Origin: Lindgomyces ingoldianus | Lineage: Eukaryota > Ascomycota > Dothideomycetes > Pleosporales > Lindgomycetaceae | Direction of reading: 5' to 3' | NCBI RefSeq assembly: GCF_010093535.1 | Contig: NW_022985189.1 | Coordinates: forward strand, 552,797 to 588,151 | DNA: 35,355 nucleotides | Part shown: positions 1-10,794 of the stretch, piece after piece | Position numbering within the stretch: the stretch's first letter is position 1 | Layout of the letters: each line of letters begins with the position of its first letter | The notes under the pieces: generated by a model | Database searches by the model: none | What the model saw: the letters and a program-made list of their open reading frames with translations, nothing else | Told to the model about the DNA's origin: nothing | Position numbers and translations under genes: made by a program

Positions 1-135
1 TAAATAATATCTTGTGTTATATTACTTTATATAGGGCTAAAGTAGGCTGTTTTGCGCTAGAATAGGGTGGTTTTAGTAGGGGCTTGGCAAAAGTGGCCGG
101 CCAACCTGTGTGGCCGGCCAACCCGTTAGGTACGT
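1..135. mobile_element. Right end of a 2-kb-class TIR element (family 1), truncated by window start
   Basis: The sequence up to the ACGT at 132-135 is nearly identical to the reverse complement of the left end of the element at 19434. It shares the TTTAGTAGGG block, then GCAAAAGT, then two copies of GGCCGGCCAACC starting at 95 and 112 (17-bp spacing), then GTTAGGTACGT followed by TA. The copy at 19434 has one GGCCGGCC unit instead of two. Differences between copies are mostly C-to-T or G-to-A changes, as expected from RIP. The rest of this element lies outside the window. Confidence 0.75.
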
Positions 136-1130
136 TATAAATAGTAATAATTTTATTATTTTTATAGTATTACTAAAAATAAAGTAAGTTATAGCTTTTA
201 TAGCTATTAATAACTAGTAAATAGTAGCTACTAATAGTACACTTTTTTATATATGCGTTAAAGTGCTTTAACTAGTCTAAACTAAGCTAATTAGTAGTCT
301 AGCTATACTTAAAAACTAGAATAACTTAATTTTAAAATAACTTTTTTTTATACTAGTTTAAAAAGTAATTACTACTTTAAAAAATAATAAAAAGTAAAAT
401 AGCTTACTTTTTTAGCATTAATACCTTAGATAGCTGTTATCTACTTCTAGTTACCTAGCTAAACTACTTTTAGCTATTTTTATTTTTCTAAACTTATAAT
501 AACTACTTTAGTAAATATTTAGCTTATTATAAACTTTATTTTATTAAAGTTATGTATGTTATTATTTTAAATACTATACTTAGCTTTAATGTTTTTTATA
601 AAGTTAAACTAGCTTTAAATTACTATAAAATTTTTATAAAAAGCTTTTTTATAGTTATACTTATATATAAACTTTACTTTAAGCTTTAAGTAACACTTAA
701 TAAATATATTAAGCTAGTTTATACTAATATAGCTTATATTACATTTAGTGTGTAAAGAATTAGCTATATTAGCTATAGCTGCTAGCTAAAAGGGAAAATT
801 TTATATATTTAGCTTAAGTATGTGCTAAATAATTACTTACTTTTTATTATTATTTAGCTTTTATAAATTAGCTATATAATTAGCTTAAAAAAGTTATTTA
901 GTGTGTTAGTTACTTATTATTTTTTAAAAAACTTTATAAATAGCTATAGTATATTACTTAAAAAGTATTATATTTTATTTAAAAGCTTAAAGTATAAGCT
1001 ATATTTAATATTTTTTTAACATGTCTAAGTAGTGTTATTAGAAATATATTAGTGTAGAAAAAGTAGTGTAGTGTAGTCTTAGTAAAAGTAAGTAACTTAG
1101 GTGTGTAAGCAACTTGCCTCTAAAGTACGT
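136..1130. mobile_element. RIP-degraded TIR element remnant, family 1 interior with a family 2 type end
   Basis: Very AT-rich, with no open reading frame. Positions about 140-480 resemble 20515-20830 inside the family 1 element, and 480-1020 resemble the loop and right arm of the 1100-bp foldback elements. The right terminus ends in TAAAGTACGT followed by TA and has the GTAAGTAACTTAGG / GTAAGCAACTTGCC doublet, so it belongs to the foldback family. The left terminus is not visible, probably because the element ending at 135 interrupts it. This remnant combines features of both families and supports their relatedness. Confidence 0.55.
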
Positions 1131-1132
1131 TA

Positions 1133-1429
1133 TTATTATAGATAAAGTAAATTTAAGTTAGCTATTAAATAATAAGCAAGATATAATAAAATAGACTAAA
1201 AAAGTATAAAATTAGCTACTATATTATAAAGTTAATAATGCTATAGCTACTAATACTAGTAAAGTTACTAAGTTAAAATCTATAATATTTATAAAGTAGG
1301 TATTATAGATTATATTCTTTTTATTTAATTAATTAATATAGGTGTTATAGAGTAAAATGTAATTTAATTATAAAAATGTTATTAAAGTAGACTGTTCACT
1401 TGTGTAGTCTGCTCGCTTGTGAAATACGT
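1133..1429. mobile_element. Third TIR family remnant, right end
   Basis: An AT-rich remnant ending in TGAAATACGT followed by TA at 1430-1431. Positions about 1235-1320 match 10795-10880, which precedes the foldback insertion at 10889. Its last 40 bases match the end of the element finishing at 12205. The terminal doublet TTCACTTGTG / CTCGCTTGTG has a 17-bp period. The insertion lies directly downstream of the large minus-strand gene. The left end is not identified. Confidence 0.5.
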
Positions 1430-1519
1430 TACTTATAATGCCTCTAATCCTGGATAAAATACTGGATATTACCAGCTTCTTTAGCTTGATCTAGATGGGG
1501 CATTAGATACCAATGAAAT

Positions 1520-4500
1520 TTACTCATTTTGCCGCCTGTCAGCATCTGTTGCCTCCCCGTAGGATTTTGCCGTCTCCACGCGAGCGCCCGCAGTGAACTT
1601 GCGAGAAGCTTTTGGTTTCGCCTCGAAATCGTCTTGGGCAGGAGAGAATTCGCGAACCATAGGAGGGATATTGTCAGAATTTTTGTGCAAAGAAGGTAGC
1701 GAGTTTCGTCGCGTACGTCTCCCCACCCATGCATGCTCTGGTCTCTTATCCGCATTACGGTTCTCTAAAAGAAGACTGGCTCCACGGTTCCGCAGACGGC
1801 GCGTATGCTCAAATAAAATTTCGGTTTCGCGTGGACCCATCTCGCTAAGGATGATGATGTAATTAGGGTCAGACTAGAGTTCTTAGTCTCGTGATCAAGC
1901 TTTGTGAGGAAAACTTACGCGGTCTATCTCATATGGGATGTTGTAGTATATCAGAGTATCAATGGCCAAATGGTCCTTGTGCACTTTTACATACGTAGGC
2001 TCCTGTGTCGGTATCCAAGGCAAGGGCTTAGCCGAGGACTTTCCCTGCTCGAGTTCGTCTTTCGGATTGACCATGCCTTCAATCTGGTTCTCTTGAAAGC
2101 CGAATTTAGCAAGACGCTTTCTCATTCCCTCCTCAAATTGCTGCTCTCTAGCGTTCTTCTCTATCTTCTCCTTGGTCTTGGGTCTTTCATTGGTGCCTTC
2201 TATAGACGTAGATTTTGTTTGTTGCGTCGTGTTTCCCTTCGGCCACTTTGGAGCCAAAGGGTTATTGAATTCAACGTCTTTCTGTCTCGGAATATTTGCG
2301 TGCATTGCTTCCTGTTGCTGTATCTCAGATTCTTGTCGCTGAGCCTCCTCTTCATCTGCTCGCTGTCTGAGGGCTTCTAGTCGCGCTTCCTCTTGACGTT
2401 CTCTCTTTGCTCGTAGTGACCTCCAAGCATCGCGCGTCTGTACTTCTGAATACAACTCAGATGAATTGTCTTCTTCATAATCAGCGGGTATGAGAACGTC
2501 AGGCTCGGGGGGGCGTTCTTTCGCTACAGAAGCACCCTCGGAGTGAGGTGCCGTTCGAGGTCCTTGGCCAGACGCAGCTTGTTTACCTTTGGCCTGCATA
2601 TTCTCTGTTGCAGCATTTTCGCCGTCTTTCCTAGCTTGGGGGCTGTCAATCGAGTAGTCAGCTAGCTCTTCAATTGCTCCTCCGGCCTCCTCCAACGCTT
2701 CTTGATAGAATTGTCTGCGGTCGGTCCTGTCCACATCTGGGTGGTTCGGCCAATCTCCGAGGGGAGGTTTGAAGACAACGCGCGGGCTATAGCCTTCGCA
2801 TTGGCGTTTGGACTTGATACAGTTGGCACAGGTCGGCCGCTCTTCGCCGCACTTGATGCGTCTCTTGCGGCAGGTCAGGCAGCTGGTTTTGGTCAACTTG
2901 CGGGAAGCTCTGGGAGGAACCTCTTCCTCCGACGAAGCCTCTTGGGAAAGGGTTTGCCCAGGTTGAGCGAGATAACTGCCTTCCTTGCTCGGACCAGCCT
3001 TGCTATCGGCCTGTCCCCCTTCTTGTCCCTGGGAAGTCATACTCAGGACGGCGCCCTCCAGCCGGAGTAACCTTTGCCTAAGCTCGTCCGTGTCGGCTAC
3101 TGTAGATGCATTCACTCCCGGTTTAGTATCTCCAATATGACCCCCCAGATCCTCTACTAGAGCTTCAAGACGTTGTAGTCTCTCTCTGAGTTGAACCTCG
3201 TTCCTTGATTGTCCTTGTTGCAAATCACGTATGTGTTCAGCCGTGTTCACTGGCTGCTCATGAGGGTTGCGGGGTGGCTGATTGAGTCCACTGGACCCAG
3301 CCTCGGCTATGCCCCGCTCCTGTGCGTGGCTCGATGCTCCAACCTCATTCAAGGGTTTACTGCTGTCGGGTAGCTGCTTCTCCGATGGCCTGTCAATAAT
3401 GGCCTGGATCTGAGTTTCATTAAAACCAAACCTCTCGAGACGTCGGCGCATCTCTTCTTCAAGTTGTTTCTCCTGAGCCTCCTTTTTCACTTTGTCTTGC
3501 TCCTCCTTTTGTTTCTGCTTTAACAAGAATCGGTCCCATTCTTCCTTTTCTTTCTGTTTCTGGTGCGCCTCCTCTATCTTAAGCCGCGTGATAAGTTCTT
3601 CGCGCTGCCTCCGAGCTTCTACTTCGTCTTCAGACTTTCTACGCTCATATTCCGCGACTATTCGCTCTAGCTCTTCTTTTGCCTTTCTCTCTTTTCTGAG
3701 CCGCTCTGCGTTGTACTCATCAACAGCCCGTTGTCGTGCTTCCCTTTCTTTCTGTTCAGCTTCTTTGAGTTTGGAGGTGTTTTCTGCTATTATACGGGCA
3801 CGCTCTAGACGGGCTTCTTCCCTCTGCCGAATATGTTCTGCGTCGTATTCATCAAGTGTTCGTGAGTGATCCTCCTCCTCATGATTCTCTCTGGGCTTAT
3901 CCTCAGTTTTGGACAGATCCACGTAATTTTGTGTTGAATTCTCAGCCCCGAACGCCATATTGCCCGCAGGTTCTTCAGATACGACACAGAGAATCTCACT
4001 GCTCGTTTCATCGGCACGGAGTCCCACGTCTCGTGCCGTGTTTTCATCATGTCTCAAATTTCTGCCCTTAAAGAGCAGAAGTACCCTCTTTGGATCATTT
4101 ACTCGTAATCTTTTAGCCGCAGCATGCCTTAGATTACGTACTGTTAATTCCCCCCTCTGAATGCTGCCGGCTGGGAAATGCGTTGGGTAGCGCGTCCCCT
4201 TGTGCTTAAATACTAAAACATCGGTATGGCTGTCGGAGTGTTTGTCCTCTGGGGGGTTGGATCTAAAGTCTTCCGTGGTGACATGGGAGAAGTAGTCTAT
4301 ACCCGAAGTCTCCAGTCGTTCCCTTTCCTCGAGCTCCCCGTAATCGCTCTCGAGAGCGCGATCCATCCTATTGAGAACCTGTTGAACTGCTTTTACCAGT
4401 TCCTTTCGCCTCGCTCGGGCATGTATATCGCCGTAGGTCTCTACTCCATCGAGTTTTAACAGAATACATACCAGAACAGCCTCGTAAAGCCTCTTGTGCT

Positions 4501-6446
4501 CCTTGTCTCGTTGAGTCTTTTGTCGAGGAGGGGAAGCTATGAAGTCTTCACAAGCAGGGGCGTGATTGGTGTAGAAATCCGAGGCTATCGCTGCGATTTG
4601 TTCAAGTGTTGCCTTGACTGAGGAGTGTTCATCGTTGGGCTCCAGCTTCGCGAGTTTGCCTTCGTCTCCCCCCTTAGTTTCCGTAGATTCTTGTAGATCC
4701 CCCCCAGAAGCCGCGTCCTTCTGCTTTTCACGACAGATAGGGCAGTACCATTTCCCATTGCCGGTAGGGATTTCTTGTGATGTTATACCGACGCAGCCTA
4801 GGTGGAACCATTCCTTCTCGCACTAAAATGTATTAGTGATTACCTAGCGCGAGAAAAGAGCGTGGGATACTAACGCTGCTGTTACCACAAGCGATCATAT
4901 TGCCATAGCTGACATTGTTGCATAGGCAGTACCTTGGTTCATCGTCGGGGTCACTATCATCGAATGTATCACTGATGTCAGAAAGGTCTTCATCTTGCCA
5001 TCGATTCACATTTAGAGATTCTTCCTCGTCATCTTGAGGTTCTTCTTCGGTGGCGTCTAGGTTCGGCGGTAAGGCAAATAAGGCCAGTTCTTCGTGGTGA
5101 CGGCCAAGGTGCTTTTGCAAAGCTTTCAGAGTCATCCGCTTATCACATAGTGGACAATCAGCCTGATTAGTAAGGTTTGCGGTCCGTGCCGCTGTCCGCT
5201 TCAATACGGATAGCATCTTTGGCGCAGAGAGGTCGGAATGAGACCTTTGGACGTGGTTCTCGAAATCTTCTTCTGTGGAGAATATCTTATCGCAGCCTTC
5301 AACACACTGCCACGAAGTTCTATGAGCTTTGAGTTCATGTGTAAACCAAGTATGGCGGGAATCGTAGAGCCGATCTGCAGTAGTGCAATGCTCAAATGTA
5401 CAGCAGTAAGGGTGAAGGTCTCGATACACGTGTTGCCTAGGGTGGTTAGCTGGGTGCCAGTACGGAACTTGCAGTATACATACTTCCAGCCTAACTTCGT
5501 ATGGATAGACAGTATCATGAAACAAAGAGGGCATTCAAAATGCTCTTCCTCACGAGCCTCTTTCGGTAATGGCGGTACTCGAATGGCCGCATTCACTGAC
5601 GTGGCGTATGAGGTTTGTGAAAGTGCGTCATCACCGTCAAAAACATTGAGACTGTTGGTTCGAGCTATAGGAATGGGGGTTGCCTCAGTGCTGTTGGTCG
5701 TGTGTTCCGTTCGGGGCTCTTCAAATCCAATCATTTCCATATTCTTAGCAAGCTTCTGATGGTGTGCCTCACGATAGCTCAGATACTGTCGTCGTCCGGA
5801 AAGTGCGCGCCCCAGTCTCTCGGCTAGATACGGTTCGCATTCGGGGAACTTTTCCCTCGCGTGTAATATGTCATGCTCTACAAAGTATGACTTGTCCACA
5901 GTGATTGTAGACCGAGACTGGTTATTAGGCGCCGGGTCTCTGACACTCATGGATAGTCTGAAGAGACATGTAATAGAGTTTTTGACACTCGCTAGAAGCT
6001 GTTTCAGTTCCGTGTCGTTTTGATCACCGTCCTCCCTTGTACTCTCGGTATCAAATTCGGAATCGCTGTCCGAGTCGGATAGCTCGTCCCACGGTACTTT
6101 TTGTTCCGTGACAATTGCAAGGGCCGTTCGCTAGTCAGAAAATGCGATAGAGAATTCTAGGAAGGGATTTACCATTTTTAAGAGACGCTTGCAAGGCGGT
6201 CAAGAGATTGTGAGTCTCCGTCTTGAGGTGTGCAGCATCGCGAAGCCGATACTCGAGCGATCGCTGGCCTTTGCGATGTGCAGCAACATTGCCAGCCCAT
6301 ATCCTGAATCGATCTAGCTCATCTTTCACGGCTTCTGGTCGGACCTGGGCTGCGAATCGCGGGGCTGTCTTCAGAGCCTCCTCGAGACTGACGAATGCGA
6401 TACCGTTATCATGAACCCGAGTGAAGATAAGTGGACTATGATCCAT
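1520..6446 (-). CDS. Giant multi-domain protein: C2H2 zinc fingers, PHD finger, ubiquitin-like domain, coiled coils, Zn2Cys6 cluster
   Basis: Proposed exons, read from the right: 6446-6173, about 6096-5484, 5436-4875, 4822-1919 and 1840-1520, giving about 1,557 residues. Introns 2-4 have clear GT-AG borders and keep frame. The first intron is uncertain: an acceptor at 6131 leaves a plausible conserved frame but conflicts in phase, while the one at 6097 keeps phase. Domains: an N-terminal fungal region; AcuF-like C2H2 fingers (about 277-430, with CPLC, CTFEHC, CVEGC, CPLC and HLGRHHEELALFALPP); a PHD finger (about 468-513) split by intron 3 (YCLCNNVSYG, then CEKEWFHLGCVG and WYCPIC); a ubiquitin-like fold (about 685-766); charged coiled coils (about 800-965 and 1275-1330); and a Zn2Cys6 cluster (about 1127-1157, CLTCRKRRIKC). 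The motif RLxxFGFxExQI occurs twice. Zinc and Ub-like modules suggest a nuclear regulatory or scaffold role, but the function is unknown. The C-terminal exon (FEHTRRLR) ends about 90 bases before transposon sequence, and its exact end is uncertain. Two fused genes cannot be excluded, but the frame is open across the PHD-UBL junction. Confidence 0.75.
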
Positions 6447-6833
6447 CGTCACTGAGCTAGGACAATGCTTTCCATGGGTGTACGGAGTATTTGGAGGTCG
6501 ATATCACTGATAGATGGATGCTTGGTAGGCTGCTGGGGTGCTACGGTAGGTGCCGGGCTCTGGACGTGGATAATGGATGCTGATTTGGGGGCTAAAGCCC
6601 CGCATGACCTCGGTCGTCTCATCGCCTCAGCCTCCTACCTCTGCTCAGCTCAAGACCTCTGGTCTCCCAGGCATCTGGCAAATAACCCTGCTGTTACGGC
6701 TAGAGGCCATCTACGTCCGGCCATGCTCATTGTTAGCATTGCCCCTACGTTTCTCTGCTCGTGAGCCTCCATTGTCAGCGAGCTCGCCGCACCAACTTTC
6801 AGCCTCGTGTGCGCAACCCTTGTCACTACCGCC
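6447..6833. promoter_or_regulatory. Divergent intergenic region, shared promoter candidate
   Basis: About 390 bases separate the start of the minus-strand zinc-finger/PHD/UBL gene from the ATG of the plus-strand DUF7580-type gene. No ORF here has family character. The head-to-head layout suggests a shared or bidirectional promoter. No specific operator or TATA element could be assigned by eye. Confidence 0.4.
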
Positions 6834-8665
6834 ATGGCGACGGGCGTGGAAACTGCAGGCCTAGTCCTAGGCTCCATTCCCTTGATTCTGGCCGGGCTTG
6901 AATTCTACATGAAAGGCATAGCGGTGACCAAGCGCTGCTTCAAATATCGAGAACAATTCAACAGTCTCATCGATGAACTTCGAACGGAGAACGCCATATG
7001 CACCAACAGCATTAATCTGCTCCTCGTCGGCATCGTTAAGCAGAAAGACATGGCCGAGTTTCTGGTGGACCCATGCGGCGACCGCTGGAAAGAGGCGAAG
7101 TTTGACCGGAAGCTAAAGCAGCGGCTCGGCGCGAGCTACGAGTCTTATATGGCTACTGTCAGTGAGCTGAGTAGGGCGGCACAGGCTTTTAAGCAGAGGC
7201 TAAAGCTGAACCCTTCAGGCAAGGTATGTGCTAGCAAAAAAAAGGAATTCTACACTTTGACTCTTAGTGCACGCTAAACGCCCTATAGCCCCAATTCGCC
7301 GATGAGATGGCCTTTAAGGAGTGCTTCAAGCGACTTAAATTCAGTTTAAAGAAGTGTGACTATGACGATCTCATGGCTAGACTTCGCCGTGCGAACTCTT
7401 CTCTTCATCGGTTAACAACACAGACCATCTCCCTCGAAAGTTTGCAGAGCTCCTGCAAATCGGACGGACGGTCTATTCCAAATTTTAATGCTATTCACGA
7501 TCGAGCCAAGGGATTTCACTTTGCACTACGTTCGGGGTGGAAGTGTCCATGTCACGCTGATCACACCGTCAACTTGCGCCTAGAGCCTCGTATGGACGAT
7601 GCCCAGAGCGACGACTCGTCCGATGAAGACGAAGAATATGATGCGATGCGAGATTCATTCCACGTAGTCTTCTGCAACGGTCATGAGGAATTATTAAAAA
7701 GCACCAGCAGTCCAACAGTGGCTAAAAAGCCATGGACTTGGGAAGAGGCCGATGTCCACATCACCTTAGAGAAGAAGAGTTCATCTGACACTCCATCAGC
7801 AGCAGTTAAAGCTGGAGCAGGGGGCGGAAAAGGCGTGCGCTTTGCATGCCAGGCAAAGAAAGCCGTCAAGGCGGCACTCGATCCCACCCCAAACTTGCAA
7901 CCTATACAAGACCTCTGCGCGGCAATATGCACCTTGCAGAAGCTACATCGCACCGTCTGTCTTTCGCTCTTGGAGAATGAGTACAACAGGCAGAAATACG
8001 GGATACTAATCTACCCTCTAAAAGAACGACCGTCAGATACTGAAGCGTGGTCGATAGCCTCCCTGCGAAGCGTGTTACAAGATCCCGGATTTGCTCGGCG
8101 TGACCGCCTCCAGTTAGCTGTGACGCTAGCCTCCAGTGTTCTGCAACTACATGAAACGCCATGGCTGGACGAGAGCTGGGGAATGGACGACATCCTTTTT
8201 ATCAAACGCACCGGCAAAGCAGCGTATGGTCACCCTTTTGTCACACAACGATACGATCAAGCGACTCAAATTCCTTCAAATCCAATGCCAGCGTCGATGC
8301 GTAGGATCATTAGAAATCAAACCCTCTACGCGCTTGGGATTTCTCTTATCGAGCTCTGGTACGGTAAGACCATGTCGGACCTGCGTAAGCCTGAAGACGG
8401 GGCACTCGGCAACGGTAGTGCAGATATCATGGCTCAGTGGAACACGGCCGACCGACTGGTTGACGAGCTCTACAATGATGCTGGAGGCAAGTACAGCGAT
8501 GCAGTGCGAAGATGCATTCGATGCGATTTTGACCAGCGGGCGAGCAGTCTAGAGGACGCGGCTTTCCAGAAAGCAGTGTTTCAGGGGGTCGTCGCTCAGC
8601 TCAAGGAGAATTTTGACTTTCTGTATTGGCAGGATGTGCCCGTTGCACACGACGAAGCCGGGTAG
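6834..8665 (+). CDS. DUF7580-type fungal protein with HeLo-like N terminus
   Basis: Two exons, 6834-7223 and 7289-8665, joined in phase 0 across a 65-base intron (GTATGT...CTATAG), giving 588 residues. The ATG at 6834 sits in a good context (GCCATGG). A GTG-started extension upstream is not used. The N terminus (GLVLGSIPLILAGLEFY) is a hydrophobic, probably helical segment like that of fungal HeLo/DUF7580 families tied to NLRs and regulated cell death. The C-terminal half (about 330-580) has the features expected of a degenerate kinase-like DUF7580 domain: QKYGILIYPL, then LAVTLASSVLQLHETPWL, then NQTLYALGISLIELWYGK, and a closing cysteine pair around CIRCDF. No kinase catalytic HRD or DFG motif is visible, so it is probably not an active kinase. 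An acidic linker (DDSSDEDEE) separates the halves. It is divergent from the large zinc-finger gene. A role in nonself recognition or cell death is inferred from family only. Confidence 0.8.
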
Positions 8666-9130
8666 AAATCTTTGTATTTTCTGGTCGCTCCGAGTCGCAT
8701 ACCAAGACGGAACGGAATATATACAGTACAACCGTATGTCCTTAGTTAATGCATATCAAAGGCACGTTCATCTGGCGATCTACTTTCTATAATAAGCAGG
8801 TGTGCCTTGAAGATGGCAAACTCTAGCATTTTGTCCGGTGAGATTCTCCAGAACTTCTTCTGCTCTTCATAATGTCTAATGGAGGGAGCGGCGACAGGGA
8901 TTGGATCAAGGCGGATGTATGCGCACTTATGATTCGGCCGGACCCGAAGTCCAGCTCGTATCTAGAATTGACTCCTTCAGAAAGCATGTGGCACTCGGCT
9001 GGAGGTGATGAGGAAACACGTGGTCAAGATAGCAAGAAAATCTAAGCCTGAAATGGAATAGTGCAGTTTCACCGCTTGAAGACTTCGCGCTAAAGGCGCA
9101 ACATCCTCCAAGACATTCACCATCCTTCAC
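8666..9130. other. Intergenic region, no gene seen
   Basis: About 465 bases of normal base composition between the DUF7580-type gene and the rhomboid gene. It should hold the 3' UTR of the former and the promoter of the latter. The short frames here have no recognisable product. Confidence 0.6.
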
Positions 9131-10333
9131 ATGCCAATGCCTCCCTTTCGCATCTCTCCCTTAGTCTCAAAACCTGTTCTCTCACCTTTCCGACTACCGA
9201 GGCCTCTTTTCTGCAATCAACCTCTCTGCCTTCTCCGGACCACTCTCCAAACGCGCGGCAAACATGGGAGACGTGAATCAAAGCCTGTTAAGTCAACTAT
9301 CCCCACAACGCAGGACAGAACCCGCCTAGAACCTAACCCGGAACCTTCAAATGAGCAGCATAACGAGGGCGAAGATATTCACTTTGCCCCAAACCAAGGG
9401 GAATATAAGCATGATGATGAACGAGAGGCCCGACAAGTGAGAGTGAGGTATCTGCGACCCGCTCTATGGGCTGTTGCAGCCTCGTCCGGAATATATGCTC
9501 TCTTCGCATACTGGGAGGCAAAATCGGAGGTGGAAGAAGCTTCTCAGCGCTTCCGGATCCGGGTGCCTCAGTTTTCCAGTCCACAGCCCGCTGGTCCTGC
9601 CCAAACTATATCACAAGCCTGGAACGACCTCGATTCAATTTCGAGGTTGAGCTACGGAATCATCGCCGTGAATGGCCTTGTTCATCTCACTCGATATATT
9701 GACCCCAACTACTGGAACTCCCTGTGGCATACGCCGGCTCTAAACCATAATTATACACTTCTAACCCATATGTTTGTACACTCTGGTCCGGCTCATCTCC
9801 TTTTCAATATGTATGCGTGCTACAACTTCTTGCGACCTGTCGCTCGATCCCAGCTCTTTGAAGGTAGCTCCTATCATACCCTTTCGTTCTTCCTCTCGGC
9901 TGGCATTCTTTCCGGTTATGCCCAGCATTGGAGTACTATATTTGCAAGCCGAGCGAGAGTGATCCCCCAAGCTTTTATTCCATGTGGAGGAGCAAGTGGC
10001 GCCATTTTTGCGATCTTTAGTACCTTCTGTATGCAGTATCCAGACAGTGGGATCGGCATCATTCTATTACCCTTCAGCTTTGAAGCGCAATACTTCTTAC
10101 CATGTATCATGGCTTTCGATTTATATGGAATGGTATTTGGATTCAAGTCAATCAATTGGGGGCATGCTGTGAGTTTATGACATCAACATCATAAACACTC
10201 GATTAACAACCAGCAGGCCCATTTCTCGGGGGCATTAATTGGTGTCGCTTACTCTTACTTTGACGGCAAAATAATGATATGGGACCCTTTAGTCCGCTTC
10301 TTCCGGACTCACCTAGAGAAGAAGTCTCCCTGA
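9131..10333 (+). CDS. PCP1: Mitochondrial rhomboid serine protease (PCP1/RBD1-like)
   Basis: Exons 9131-10168 and 10217-10333 join in phase 0 across a 48-base intron (GTGAGT...CAGCAG), giving 384 residues. The first 50 residues are Arg/Ser/Pro/Leu-rich with no acidic residues, as in a mitochondrial targeting sequence. A single predicted membrane helix (WAVAASSGIYALFAYW, near 115) precedes the rhomboid core. Catalytic features are all present: HLLFNMYA in the second core helix, the GASGA serine motif near residue 288, and the active-site histidine in GHAAHFSGA, which is created by the splice. The family cleaves inner-membrane substrates such as cytochrome c peroxidase and the Mgm1 dynamin in yeast, so a role in mitochondrial fusion and processing is likely. 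This is a conserved housekeeping gene and anchors this island as core genome. Confidence 0.92.
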
Positions 10334-10794
10334 TCCCTCCTTAGTTCTGTTGCTAAGCCTTCAACCATCTCTGGTATCCGGATTGAGCCAAACTGATATG
10401 TATCATTACCCCCACACTTTTTGTAACCGCATACAAGAAGTTTTGCGATTCTCTAGAAAATATTCTTAGGCGTTTTAAAATTGATTCATTCATTTGTACG
10501 TTGATGCCATCATGTTTACCAATATGCAACGTTTTCCTAATTTTCCTCCATTTGTGAGGTCACCACTCTCGCCCATTGCTTCACTCGCTCATAGGGGCTA
10601 TCTGTTCCACTGCATGGGTTGGTATCCTAGTTAACTCCATTTATGGTAGTACGGAAATGATACACGTCAGCCTGACGGCGAGGGACTCATGCTACTTCTT
10701 AGCACTCAATCCGCTGTGTTCTGTGGCACGTGATAATTGAACCAGGTGAAACTACGTCACATGACGTAGTGTTTCATCTCAATATGAGTCAGCG
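10334..10794. other. Rhomboid 3' flank, no gene seen
   Basis: Base composition is normal up to about 10790, then changes abruptly to AT-rich transposon sequence. Contains a short palindromic stretch around 10752-10772 (CTACGTCACATGACGTAG). No coding frame is supported. Confidence 0.5.

Noticed and set aside
1444..1755. Minus-strand 103-codon frame overlapping the last exon of the large gene
   Set aside because: Its frame lacks family features, while the frame ending at 1520 continues the expected C-terminal FEHTRRLR motif. It may at most reflect an unseen last intron.
2702..3070. Plus-strand frames at 1904-2380, 2702-3070 and 3492-3869
   Set aside because: They are antisense shadows of the coiled-coil and Zn2Cys6 coding exon. 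Their Ser/Leu-rich composition is the complement of Glu/Lys/Arg codons.
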